This document shows, one piece after another, positions 33,301-40,084 of a stretch of DNA of 41,639 nucleotides (its first letter is position 1; each line of letters starts with the position of its first letter). The notes beneath the pieces are model-generated. The model ran no database searches, was not told the origin of the DNA, and saw only the letters and a program-made list of their open reading frames with translations. Made by a program: the position numbers and the translations under genes. Origin of the DNA: Holophagaceae bacterium. Its GTDB lineage: Bacteria; Acidobacteriota; Holophagae; Holophagales; Holophagaceae. The DNA lies in the NCBI GenBank assembly GCA_003165415.1, contig PLUC01000219.1:7161-48799 (forward strand), written 5' to 3'.

Positions 33301-33656
33301 GACTGGATGGTGGAGAGCCCGGCAATGGGAACGCCGGCGCTGTTGGCCACGCTGAACTTGACCACCGGGGTGGTGCCAGTCAGGTCGACCGAAGTGAGCG
33401 AACCGGTCAGGGCCGTGCCCGTCCAGTCGGACGAGGTCATGTTGGCGATGTTGAGGGGAGCCTGGGCGCCGGGGGTGCCGTTGGTACCGTTGGTCCCATT
33501 GGTCCCGTTAGTGCCGTTGGTGCCGGCGGGGCCGGTGGCGCCGGCGGGGCCGGTAGCTCCAGTCGCGCCTGAAGAGCCATTACAGCTGATCAGGGCGAGG
33601 GCCGTAGCGGCTGCCAGTACCAGGCCGCTCAACCTCATGAGAGGTTTGTGTTGCAT
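30366..33656 (-). CDS. Decaheme c-type cytochrome lipoprotein, OmcA/MtrC family
   Basis: A 1096-residue surface cytochrome expected to pass electrons to extracellular acceptors such as Fe(III) oxides. The signal peptide ends at the lipobox LISC (C25). Residues 27-63 are a collagen-like run with Gly at every third position, including five GTN triplets. A haem-free domain follows to about 300. Ten CxxCH motifs fall in two groups of five: CLNCH at 308 to CALCH at 498, and CSSCH at 761 to CLDCH at 1070. This is the two-pentaheme layout of OmcA/MtrC. The start is ATG 33656 behind GAGGAGGAAATAGC. It is the last gene of a four-gene operon and is followed by two hairpins. Confidence 0.93.
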   Translation of the reverse strand: MQHKPLMRLSGLVLAAATALALISCNGSSGATGATGPAGATGPAGTNGTNGTNGTNGTNGTPGAQAPLNIANMTSSDWTGTALTGSLTSVDLTGTTPVVKFSVANSAGVPIAGLSTIQSQSATAVYPSYPLFAFTLLKLAPTLNAAGTAPDGSNTTTWVGYLIDSNPTITTPATPAHPTTDTTGTMTEDGYGNYTYTFRRNIKGEAAWLATQVANGYFTGNNLASDLGNVSYDPTLTHRVGIMIGGAFPGTGSTPLAGSLVASSTAGPSALPAKTANVVYDFVPGPTQIAPNATPITTGRQVVSTQVCLNCHTVLGGTGTLSNASGGTGQQGLAFHSGQRNEVNYCYACHNEQNKYGSADCLPNPATNIASMVLDTGAAGEKSPTSSLKMNGFSVGSTPMWIHKFHMNVNLKYSNNSETLMNTGWYPQDIRRCDTCHQPITVAGKVVNPQWSNFQTVPSREACGSCHDAVNFVTGNTANGTATPGTHNGGAQADDTLCALCHKPADITIYHTPLQSPAENGSNGSNSHAAAANTDSWQAASVSNMPAGALYVAYNLTSVTVVASHPVVTFQILTSASPITAANPGTPAAITVPYAAGSTMMGSLPLVNGPTLGIQAGISQDGTATPSDYNVAKETDWTLQTLWAKTATIGSGASAIPVSTNGITAAAGTNTYTITLDGITLPSTATCSLVGIGLGWSPFIQTNLGVVVSDLANLDNEGAVNFAYNATNGTGGLQLPAQNVWLDASKGGYSPRRTIIAENACSSCHGDLGIFTPNTTAINNYASNFHNGFMNDPQHCDFCHTVAGTTGGWSYNAKTWIHGLHSAAFRANAYTAQPNFPLINYPGVLNDCEACHVPGSYDFSAATNNGQISNMLWDTNAVGYYPVTKTIVGAASGNGSFPDYQPAPTASAASILAGATVLPTTNGSYVAPWVTPAGTVTTTTTPTTVSTAYAGMSQGSGLYGLNPIQGANTTKNGVTTTPAPTFYAGQWVASAPSAFVLQQPDPGRLVTSPITAACAGCHDTQDAISHMTSAVAGGVFYQPANMVPLAPVGGNKGASQVASPYPVLQNQELCLDCHGAYGTADIQAVHLNFFGANPAN

Positions 33657-33821
33657 GCTATTTCCTCCTCGTGAAGAATTGATTGTTATTTTTTCGGATG
33701 TCCTGTTCTGCTTTTGAGTAACTAGGATCGAAGTTCGCAACAAGTCGGGCACCTCCCTGGAGATATGGGCGAGACCCGTGGGGGTCCTGAGCCTGGTGAG
33801 TGAGACATTGGAGACATCGCC
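33657..33821 (-). other. Spacer within the cytochrome operon
   Basis: This 165-base gap before the decaheme gene is long for an otherwise tight operon (gaps 0 and 10 bases). It has a small GACCC/GGGTC hairpin near 33775-33790 and an AT-rich stretch close to the decaheme ribosome site. It could hold an internal promoter or a processing site; no clear hexamers were found. Confidence 0.35.
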
Positions 33822-34496
33822 CTAGAAGCTGGCGTTGTGGCAGAGCGTGCCGTTGAAACAGCCGGGCGCGGTGCCGGGAGCGGCGGGGGACACGGGGGTG
33901 ATGGTGCTGTTGCCTCCGCCGGTATGGCACTTGGCGCACTCGGGAGCGTTGCTGACATCGACCAGGTCATGCCTGGGCTGGGTGGCCGGGAGACCCAGTC
34001 CGGCGCCCCAGGGTTTCGGGGGATGCGGCGCGGTGGTGTGGCAGGAGTAGCAGGAGGGCGCGTAGCCGTTGGCGGGATTGTTGTACAGGGCGCCGTGGCA
34101 GGGGGTGCAGGAGGCGAAGCCCTGGTTGGGGAACACCGGCGCGGTGGGATCGAAAGCCGGGCCGGCGGGGGCCATGGCGGCTAGGCCGTGGTCGGGGGTG
34201 GGCACCGCGAGGTTCCAGGTGTCCGGGTGGTTGGGCCCCTGGGGGTGATGGCAGCCGAAACAGGTCACGCCCGACGGGACTGCGGTGGCGGGTTGGACCG
34301 CGGCGGATCCATGGCAGGTGGTGCATGACCCGGGATTCTGGAGGTAGCCGGACCAGTGGGTGGTCAACCAGGTGGCCGGGTGCTGGCCGGTGATGGGGCT
34401 CACGGCAGGGGCCGACCCGCCGCCGGAGGTGCAGGCCATGACCATGAGGGCCGCCGCCGTGGCGAGGAAGGTTCTGACAATCAAGCTGGTTTTCAT
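33822..34496 (-). CDS. Multiheme c-type cytochrome lipoprotein (five canonical haem sites)
   Basis: A 224-residue protein with a signal peptide ending in VMAC (lipid Cys 22), then Gly/Ser. Canonical haem motifs are CTTCH, CFGCH, CTPCH, CYSCH and CAKCH. A sixth candidate near the C-terminus, CFNGTLCH, has five residues between the cysteines. Extra histidines (HPATW, THW, CHHPQGPNHP, DHGL, PHPPKPW) could be distal ligands. Together with the pentaheme protein it would form the wire between periplasm and the surface decaheme protein. The start is ATG 34496 with AGGGGA upstream, 10 bases after the pentaheme gene. Confidence 0.88.
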   Translation of the reverse strand: MKTSLIVRTFLATAAALMVMACTSGGGSAPAVSPITGQHPATWLTTHWSGYLQNPGSCTTCHGSAAVQPATAVPSGVTCFGCHHPQGPNHPDTWNLAVPTPDHGLAAMAPAGPAFDPTAPVFPNQGFASCTPCHGALYNNPANGYAPSCYSCHTTAPHPPKPWGAGLGLPATQPRHDLVDVSNAPECAKCHTGGGNSTITPVSPAAPGTAPGCFNGTLCHNASF

Positions 34497-34506
34497 GATC
34501 AGTCCC

Positions 34507-34974
34507 CTACCGGTGGCAAGCGGTGCACGTTTCGTTGTTGGAGCGGCCATGGCACTTGAAGCAGCTGGTGGGGTCGATCTTCCCTTCGATGCGGTGCAAG
34601 GTCATGTAGTCGCCCCGGTGCGGCGACACGCGGTCCGGACGGTTGCCCAGCTTGGTGGAGGGCAGCAGGGCGGTCTTGCCGCCGTGGCAGTCCGCGCAGA
34701 AGGACTGGGCGTGGCAGGCGGCGCAGGTGGCGGGATCCTGGTTGGCCTGGATCTTGTGGTTGGAGATGAAGGCCTCGGTGTGGTTGAAGGAGGCGAAGGT
34801 CTTGTCGGTGCTCGCCACCCGGTCGGTGCCGTGGCAGTCGGAGCAGGTGGGCCGGCCCTGCTCCAGCGCCTGGGGATGGGTGGGCGCGAAGCTGCCCTTG
34901 GGCGAGATCCAGGAACAGGCCACCATCAGCCCGAGGCCGAGGGCGACAGAAAGGAGCGCGAATTTCTTCAACAT
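34507..34974 (-). CDS. Pentaheme c-type cytochrome lipoprotein
   Basis: A 155-residue protein with lipobox MVAC (Cys 20) and five haem motifs: CSDCH, CAACH, CADCH, CFKCH and CTACH, the last almost at the C-terminus. Free histidines at HPQ, FNHTEAF, SNHK, PHRGDY and LHRIEG match the number needed for bis-His ligation of five haems. Its ATG directly follows the barrel gene's stop codon, with AAGGAG inside the barrel's last codons, so the two are translationally coupled. The family is common in operons for outer-membrane electron conduits. Which face of the membrane it occupies is not readable. Confidence 0.9.
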   Translation of the reverse strand: MLKKFALLSVALGLGLMVACSWISPKGSFAPTHPQALEQGRPTCSDCHGTDRVASTDKTFASFNHTEAFISNHKIQANQDPATCAACHAQSFCADCHGGKTALLPSTKLGNRPDRVSPHRGDYMTLHRIEGKIDPTSCFKCHGRSNNETCTACHR

Positions 34975-36375
34975 CTACTTGTCTCCTTTTCCGGCCAGGC
35001 CGAACCGGTATTCGAGGCGCAGGAGTGCGATGGTCTGCTTCCCGAAGATGGGGCTGTCCTCCAGGGTCAGGTCTCCGGAGACCTTGGCGCCGTTCTTGGC
35101 CTTGTAGCCCACGGAGCCGACGATGGCCGATTCGATGCTCTGGCCGTTCAGGCTCGGGTTGAGGTAGGGGTCGGCATAGTGCAGCCGGATGGCGTCCAGG
35201 CTCGCCGAGTAGGCGCCCTTTTCGGCCATGATCCAGGCCCGGGCTTCGCTGTGGCTGAGGCTGTAGGCCGGCACCAGGAGGTCCACGGCCTGCACCTGGG
35301 CGGCATTCACCTTGTGGAAGCCGACCCCGGCGAGGATGTGCGATTCGGGGAGGGTGTAGCGGAGATCTGCGCCGCCCCGGGTGGTGGTGCCGTAGCTTTC
35401 GCGGTCGGTGCGGCGCACGTCGCCCACCACCTGCAGGTTCCCCGGCGCCTGCCAGGTGAGCTTGGCGCCGGTGGCCTTGAACATGCCCTGCTCGTTCTGG
35501 TTGAACAGGGACGGCAGGGTGGAGCCCGCGAAGTAGGAGAACAGGTTGCGCTCCACGAAGGTGCCGGCGAGGGAGAACGTCTGGAGGAACTTGAGGGTGG
35601 CGGTGTAGTCGTCCTCGGCGAGCCTGGAAATGTTGATGCCGGCCGCCGGCGCGAGGAGGGGCGCAACATCCGTCACCGTGCGTCCGCTGAAATCGAAGCT
35701 GTCGCAGGGGGTGAGTTTCATGTCCACACCCAGCAGCCTGCGGGTGTAGACCATCGCGGTCGGGTTGGTCGCGGGGGCCGGAGCGGTCTGGGTGGCGGGA
35801 GAACTGCCGTCCTCCAGGTAGTCCACGCCGATCTCGCCCACCTTGGCCGCATGCCAGGCCAGGCGTCCGCCGAACATGAAGTCCCGCTGGGAGGCCGCCA
35901 CGCTCTGGTTCTGGTTGCTGTAGTTCTTGAAGATCACCGGCGTGCCGGCGAAGGCGGACACGGTGAACCCGCAACGCAGGTCGGTGCTGGCGCTGACGCC
36001 GTCCACCGGCTCGTTGCCGATGCCCTGGGTGACGCTGAACCGGCCGGCCTTGAGCTGGGCGTTGGCCTGGGCGAAGTTGTACTGCAGGTATCCGTAGGTG
36101 AAGTCGCCGGTGCTCTTGCCGCCGATGTAGGACTGGTCCGCCAGGTCCGCCATGCCCCAGCCGTAGAAGTGGAGGGAGAGAGCGTCCTTGCCGCCGAGCT
36201 TGACGGCGTCGATGCCCACGTACTCGGTGGCGGGGGTGAAGGTGCCAGTGCTGAACCCGGGCGTGTTCTGCTTCCAGGTCTGGGCGATGGTGGTGGTGGA
36301 GACGGACACATCCTGGGCCATGGCCGTGCCGGCGACCAGAGTGGCGAGGAGGGCCAATGGGGTGCGGTGCTTCAT
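34975..36375 (-). CDS. Outer-membrane beta-barrel of a porin-cytochrome conduit
   Basis: A 466-residue protein with a signal peptide cleaved after AMA (about residue 19) and repeated alternating strands to the C-terminus, for example LSLHFYGWGMADLAD, GYLQYNFAQANAQLKAGRF, FMFGGRLAWHA, LRYTLPESHILAGVGF and IALLRLEYRFGL. No CxxCH is present. It is shorter than MtrB (about 700) and nearer in size to the porins of Geobacter-type conduits. As first gene of an operon with three cytochrome lipoproteins it is the likely pore through which the haem wire runs. ATG 36375 has GGAGG at good spacing; an upstream in-frame extension to 36483 would spoil the signal peptide. Confidence 0.87.
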   Translation of the reverse strand: MKHRTPLALLATLVAGTAMAQDVSVSTTTIAQTWKQNTPGFSTGTFTPATEYVGIDAVKLGGKDALSLHFYGWGMADLADQSYIGGKSTGDFTYGYLQYNFAQANAQLKAGRFSVTQGIGNEPVDGVSASTDLRCGFTVSAFAGTPVIFKNYSNQNQSVAASQRDFMFGGRLAWHAAKVGEIGVDYLEDGSSPATQTAPAPATNPTAMVYTRRLLGVDMKLTPCDSFDFSGRTVTDVAPLLAPAAGINISRLAEDDYTATLKFLQTFSLAGTFVERNLFSYFAGSTLPSLFNQNEQGMFKATGAKLTWQAPGNLQVVGDVRRTDRESYGTTTRGGADLRYTLPESHILAGVGFHKVNAAQVQAVDLLVPAYSLSHSEARAWIMAEKGAYSASLDAIRLHYADPYLNPSLNGQSIESAIVGSVGYKAKNGAKVSGDLTLEDSPIFGKQTIALLRLEYRFGLAGKGDK

Positions 36376-36607
36376 GACTGGCCTCCACCCGCCAAACACC
36401 GCGCCGTTGCGGTCGGCAGGATCATGGATCGCGTTCGCATTGAGGACCTCCTGCATGGGGTTGACATGGGCTACTGCTCGCAATCGGTGGGTGGCAAAGG
36501 GTTAGAAAGACCTAGCCGATCCAAACCAGCTGATCGGCGAAGTCTCGAGGTGCGCAATTTGAAAAATCTAGTCTCTGGATTCTCGATTCAAATTAAGGAC
36601 ACGTCAA
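36376..36607 (-). promoter_or_regulatory. Promoter and long leader of the cytochrome operon
   Basis: On the minus strand TTGACG (36607-36602), a 17-base spacer and GAGAAT (36584-36579) form a good sigma-70 promoter. Transcription would start near 36572, leaving a leader of nearly 200 bases. The leader contains a perfect GCCGATC/GATCGGC hairpin (36515-36538) and a smaller ACCGC/GCGGT hairpin near the ribosome site. I compared it by eye with the GEMM (c-di-GMP/cGAMP) riboswitch and saw no convincing match. Confidence 0.5.
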
Positions 36608-37177
36608 TCTTTTATCTTCGGAACCTTCGGATTTCCGACCCGAACCAGCCCAAGAGGGGCCGGACGGATGGGCCAGCCCCCGGGAACAGAAATTGCTCCA
36701 TTCAGGTGACTTGCACAAAAAACCCGTGCTCCGGGAAAGGCTAGCGCCACTCGGAACCAAGGAGTCCTTTATATAAGATCCGACCTTCCCTTCCCCGCGT
36801 CCGGCCTGCAGAACTGGAATTCCTTTTTGCTGATGCGGGTTTCCCTCAGACCAGGAAGATGCCTCTTTCAGAGATCAAGCTGCGACCTCCAAACGACTGA
36901 GTTTATTGAATGTACGGATCCGCCCAAGGCCCCGCAAGTGGAGATCATACTTGACTCGTCCACTAAGCATTGGGCCGCGGACCTGCTTCAGACTCCTCTG
37001 CCATGGCCTGACTGCGCCCCTAAGCGCTTATTCGATAACGAGATCCGAACATCCTTATTGGGATTTTCCCGGCATCAAAGCCAGAGGAAACCGGACTCCG
37101 AAAATCTGAAACACGTCTCCTCGTCCTCGCGAATTGTGATTTCCGTCCACCCGCAGAACGCCCCTGATAAATTAATT
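36608..37177. other. Long lower-GC stretch without a recognisable gene
   Basis: About 570 bases between the cytochrome operon promoter and rlmH. GC content is visibly lower than in flanking genes and no frame has a start, ribosome site and family resemblance together. It includes TTTATATAAG (36768-36777) and scattered AT-rich blocks, possible further promoter or regulator sites for the operon. It may also hold a decayed gene or a small RNA. Confidence 0.4.
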
Positions 37178-37636
37178 CTATTTGTGGTACGGGGTGCCCT
37201 TGAGGATGGCGAAGGCCCGGTAGAGCTGCTCCAGGAAGAGGACGCGGCTCAGGTCATGGGGAAAGGTCATGGGGCTGAGGCTCAGGTGTTCCCGCACCTC
37301 CGCCTTGAGCTCCGGGTCGAAACCATGGCTGGAGCCCACGGCGAAGGCGAGGCTCTCGCCCCGGTCCATGCGCGCCCCCAGCCACTGGGCGAACGCCTCG
37401 GAACTGCGCGGAGGCCCGTCGGCGCTCAGCAGAACCGGACAGCGAGCCGCCAAGAGGTGCGGCCGGATCCGCTCGGCTTCATCCTTCATCTGGCGCGACG
37501 GCTCGCCCCGGCCTTCGGGCAGTTCCACCACGGCCAGCCGGGCGAAGGCCTTCAGGAGCCCCTGGTAGTGGGTTTCCAGTTCCCGAACCGGCGCCAACTT
37601 GGGGCGCCCGATGGCGATGAGCCAGATCGGATACAT
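37178..37636 (-). CDS. rlmH: 23S rRNA (pseudouridine1915-N3)-methyltransferase
   Basis: A 152-residue SPOUT methyltransferase that modifies pseudouridine 1915 of 23S rRNA in helix 69. The SAM-binding knot includes LAFAVGSSHGFDPE, followed by LSLSPMTFPHDLSRVLFLEQLYRA, of which the core SPMTFPHDL is the family signature, and the C-terminal TPYHK tail is characteristic. Length is normal (about 155). It starts nine bases after the OB-fold lipoprotein gene, with no clear ribosome site, so translation may depend on that upstream gene. Confidence 0.93.
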   Translation of the reverse strand: MYPIWLIAIGRPKLAPVRELETHYQGLLKAFARLAVVELPEGRGEPSRQMKDEAERIRPHLLAARCPVLLSADGPPRSSEAFAQWLGARMDRGESLAFAVGSSHGFDPELKAEVREHLSLSPMTFPHDLSRVLFLEQLYRAFAILKGTPYHK

Positions 37637-37645
37637 GGGGGGCCG

Positions 37646-38389
37646 CTAGGGGACGATCTTCGCGTCCTCGACGATGACGGGATAGGCATAGCCCGCGCCG
37701 AAATCCTTGTCTACGTGGAGAACGCCCTTCACGGTCACCACATCGCCCACTTTGGCGCCCTCCTGGCTCGTGACGGCGAGGTCGAAGTCCTTGGACTGGG
37801 TCTGGCCGCTGCCATCGGCGAGGTGGATCCAGGTTCGCCCCATGATGCCGCCGATGCACCGCGTCACCCTCCCCTTCACCGTCACGGACCGGTCCTTGAG
37901 GTCTTTCCTCTTGGCGTACAGTTCAGCGATGGTGTAGGTGTCAGCGCCTTTCGCCTTCGCCACCTTCTCCTGGATGGGGGCGGCGGGGATGGTGCCGTAC
38001 GAGGGGGCGCCTGGAGCGCCCGGAGCGGCCTGAACGCCCGGAGCGGCCGGCGCGGCGCCGGCCAGGGTGCCCATGTAGACGGCATCGAAGGTCCGGTGGA
38101 GGGAGGAGGACTGGAACTTGTCCATCCTCACCTGCACCTGCACGGTCACGGGGTCGCCCACCTTGACCTCAGCGGTGGGCACGGCGGCCCAGACCTCCCC
38201 CTGGGCGGCCTTGAGCCGGAGATAGGTGTAGGGCGAGGCGGGCAGGACCTCCAGGACCGAGCCCTGGATCGAGTTCGCCGGAGCCGGGGCGGTGGCCGCG
38301 GGGAGGTCCGCCTGGGAGCTGTGGCAGGCCAGGTACGCGCCGGCGGCCAGGGCCGCGACGGAAACGAGCAGGGTGGGGGCAAGGCGCAT
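37646..38389 (-). CDS. OB-fold lipoprotein, NrfJ-like
   Basis: A 247-residue exported protein with lipobox YLAC (Cys near 21). The first domain (about 40-115) starts GSVLEVLPASPYTYLRLK and continues GEVWAAVPTAEVKVGDPV, matching small NrfJ-like domains found beside cytochromes in metal reducers. After an Ala/Pro/Gly linker a second domain (about 155-247) contains VTVKGRVTRC and GRTWIHLADG, an OB-fold of the kind often called nucleic-acid-binding-like. AGGAG precedes ATG 38389. Function is unknown; a link to respiration or envelope assembly is inferred from relatives. Confidence 0.75.
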   Translation of the reverse strand: MRLAPTLLVSVAALAAGAYLACHSSQADLPAATAPAPANSIQGSVLEVLPASPYTYLRLKAAQGEVWAAVPTAEVKVGDPVTVQVQVRMDKFQSSSLHRTFDAVYMGTLAGAAPAAPGVQAAPGAPGAPSYGTIPAAPIQEKVAKAKGADTYTIAELYAKRKDLKDRSVTVKGRVTRCIGGIMGRTWIHLADGSGQTQSKDFDLAVTSQEGAKVGDVVTVKGVLHVDKDFGAGYAYPVIVEDAKIVP

Positions 38390-38705
38390 CGTCAGGACTC
38401 CTGAAGTGTTCAAGCCCAGGATACCGCATCGGCCGCCACGGACCGATCCTGCCCGCCGGTCTATCCTCATGGGTAACTTCTTGTTTTTTCTTGCGTTTGG
38501 CTGCAACCGGTCTGCGCCTGTCTCCGGAAATCCGCCACCGGCGGCCCTTCACTTGGTTCGGCAAGTGCCATTAGTCACGTATCGGCCGCATTCAAGGCTT
38601 TCAGCTATCAACTCGCGTCATAATCATGGAGTTAGGCTGTATCGCCTAGGAACCGTGGCCTGCGCATCAGGCACAATAAGCACAAAACCTTCAAGGAGTG
38701 GAGCT
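38390..38705 (+). promoter_or_regulatory. Upstream region of glutamate dehydrogenase
   Basis: This 316-base region separates divergent genes. It contains CATAAT (38619-38624), a possible -10 without a good -35, and an inverted repeat TAGGCTGTATCGCCTA (38633-38648) that could be an operator or a leader hairpin. A CCGCC/GGCGG hairpin lies near 38532-38545. AAGGAG stands seven bases before the gdhA ATG. Confidence 0.4.
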
Positions 38706-39992
38706 ATGGCTGAGAAAGCCTTCAATCCGTTCGAAATGGCACAGAAGCAGTTCGATGCCGTCGCCGAGAAGCTGGGCCTCGATCAAGGCACCCGGGACCT
38801 GCTGCGCAATCCTTCCCGCGAGCTGCACTTCACCATCCCGGTCCGCATGGACACCGGGTCCGTGAAGATCTTCCGCGGTTTCCGCATCCAGCACAACGAT
38901 TCCCGCGGCCCCGGCAAGGGCGGCATCCGCTTCCACCCGCACGAGACCATCGACACCGTCAAGGCTCTGGCCACCTGGATGACCTGGAAGTGCGCCGTGG
39001 TCGACATTCCCCTGGGCGGCGCCAAGGGCGGCGTCATCTGCGATCCCCGCGAACTGTCCGACCGCGAGCAGGAACAGATCTGCCGCGGCTGGATCCGCCA
39101 GGTCTCCAAGATGGTCGGGCCCTTCAACGACGTTCCGGCTCCGGACGTCATGACCCACGGCCAGCACATGCTCTGGATGATGGACGAGTATGAAGTCATC
39201 AGCGGCGGCAAGCGCCCCGGCTTCATCACCGGCAAGCCCGTGGGCATGGGCGGCTCCCTGGGCCGCACCGAGGCCACCGGCTACGGCGTCATCTATACCG
39301 TGCGCGAAGCCATGAAGCAACTGGGCATCGATATCAAGGGCGCCACCGCTGCCATCCAGGGCGCCGGCAACGTGGCCCAGTACTCCCTCGACCTGTTCAC
39401 CCAGTACGGCGGCAAGGTCATCGCCATCGCCTGCTGGGACAACAACGACAAGGTGCCCTACACCTACCGCTGCAAGGACGGCATCGAGTTCGAGAAGCTC
39501 ATGGGCTCCATCGACAAGTACGGCACCATCGATCCCGCCAAGGCCAAGAGCTACGGCTGGGAGAAGCTGCCCGGCGACGCCTGGATCGAGCAGGACGTGA
39601 CCGTGCTCATCCCGGCGGCCCAGGAGAACATGATCAACTCCGAGAACGTCAACAAGATCCGCCCCTCGGTCAAGCTCATCGCCGAAGGCGCCAACGGCCC
39701 CACCACCCCCGAAGCCGACATCGTCATCCAGCAGAAGGGCATCTTCCTGATCCCCGACTTCCTCTGCAACGCCGGCGGCGTGACCTGCTCCTACTTCGAG
39801 CAGGTGCAGTGCAACATGAACTACTTCTGGGAAAAGGAAGAAGTCCTGACCAAGCTCGACCAGAAGATGACCGCCGGGTTCAAGGCCGTTTCCTCCCTGG
39901 CCCGGGACAAGAAAATCTACATGCGCGATGCCGCCTACATGATCTCCATCAAGCGCGTCGCCGAAGCCAGCCACCTGCGCGGCTGGGTCTAG
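38706..39992 (+). CDS. gdhA: Glutamate dehydrogenase
   Basis: Interconverts glutamate and 2-oxoglutarate plus ammonia with NAD(P). Residues 1-190 form the substrate domain, with GPGKGGIRFHP, MTWKCAVVDIPLGGAKGG (catalytic Lys) and DVPAPDVMT. The Rossmann domain has AAIQGAGNVAQ and ends in a hinge helix. At 428 residues it belongs to the hexameric short class. The acidic D at CWDNNDK after the second strand hints at NAD rather than NADP preference, but this is tentative. Codon use is strongly biased toward C/G endings, as in highly expressed genes. A strong terminator follows. Confidence 0.95.
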   Translation: MAEKAFNPFEMAQKQFDAVAEKLGLDQGTRDLLRNPSRELHFTIPVRMDTGSVKIFRGFRIQHNDSRGPGKGGIRFHPHETIDTVKALATWMTWKCAVVDIPLGGAKGGVICDPRELSDREQEQICRGWIRQVSKMVGPFNDVPAPDVMTHGQHMLWMMDEYEVISGGKRPGFITGKPVGMGGSLGRTEATGYGVIYTVREAMKQLGIDIKGATAAIQGAGNVAQYSLDLFTQYGGKVIAIACWDNNDKVPYTYRCKDGIEFEKLMGSIDKYGTIDPAKAKSYGWEKLPGDAWIEQDVTVLIPAAQENMINSENVNKIRPSVKLIAEGANGPTTPEADIVIQQKGIFLIPDFLCNAGGVTCSYFEQVQCNMNYFWEKEEVLTKLDQKMTAGFKAVSSLARDKKIYMRDAAYMISIKRVAEASHLRGWV

Positions 39993-40018
39993 ACCCCGCG
40001 CTGCGGCGCGTTTCCCCA

Positions 40019-40046
40019 ACGGCCCGCCTTCCGGCGGGCCGTTTTT
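40019..40046 (+). terminator. Factor-independent terminator after gdhA
   Basis: A perfect ten-base stem ACGGCCCGCC/GGCGGGCCGT with loop TTCC is followed by TTTTT, starting 27 bases after the stop codon. It insulates the next gene. Confidence 0.93.
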
Positions 40047-40084
40047 CGATACACTGCCAATACTTCAGATAAGGATCCGGCAGA

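Noticed and set aside
33461-33585. CRISPR-like or minisatellite repeat
   Set aside because: The short repeats are in-frame codons for Gly-X-Y triplets within the decaheme gene and have no spacers.
34975-36483. Longer N-terminus of the barrel protein starting at 36483
   Set aside because: It would bury the signal peptide behind 36 charged residues, and ATG 36375 has a strong GGAGG site.
36827-38404. 525-codon plus-strand frame across the lower-GC gap, rlmH and the OB-fold gene
   Set aside because: Two recognised minus-strand genes occupy most of it, and the first part has no ribosome site or domain.
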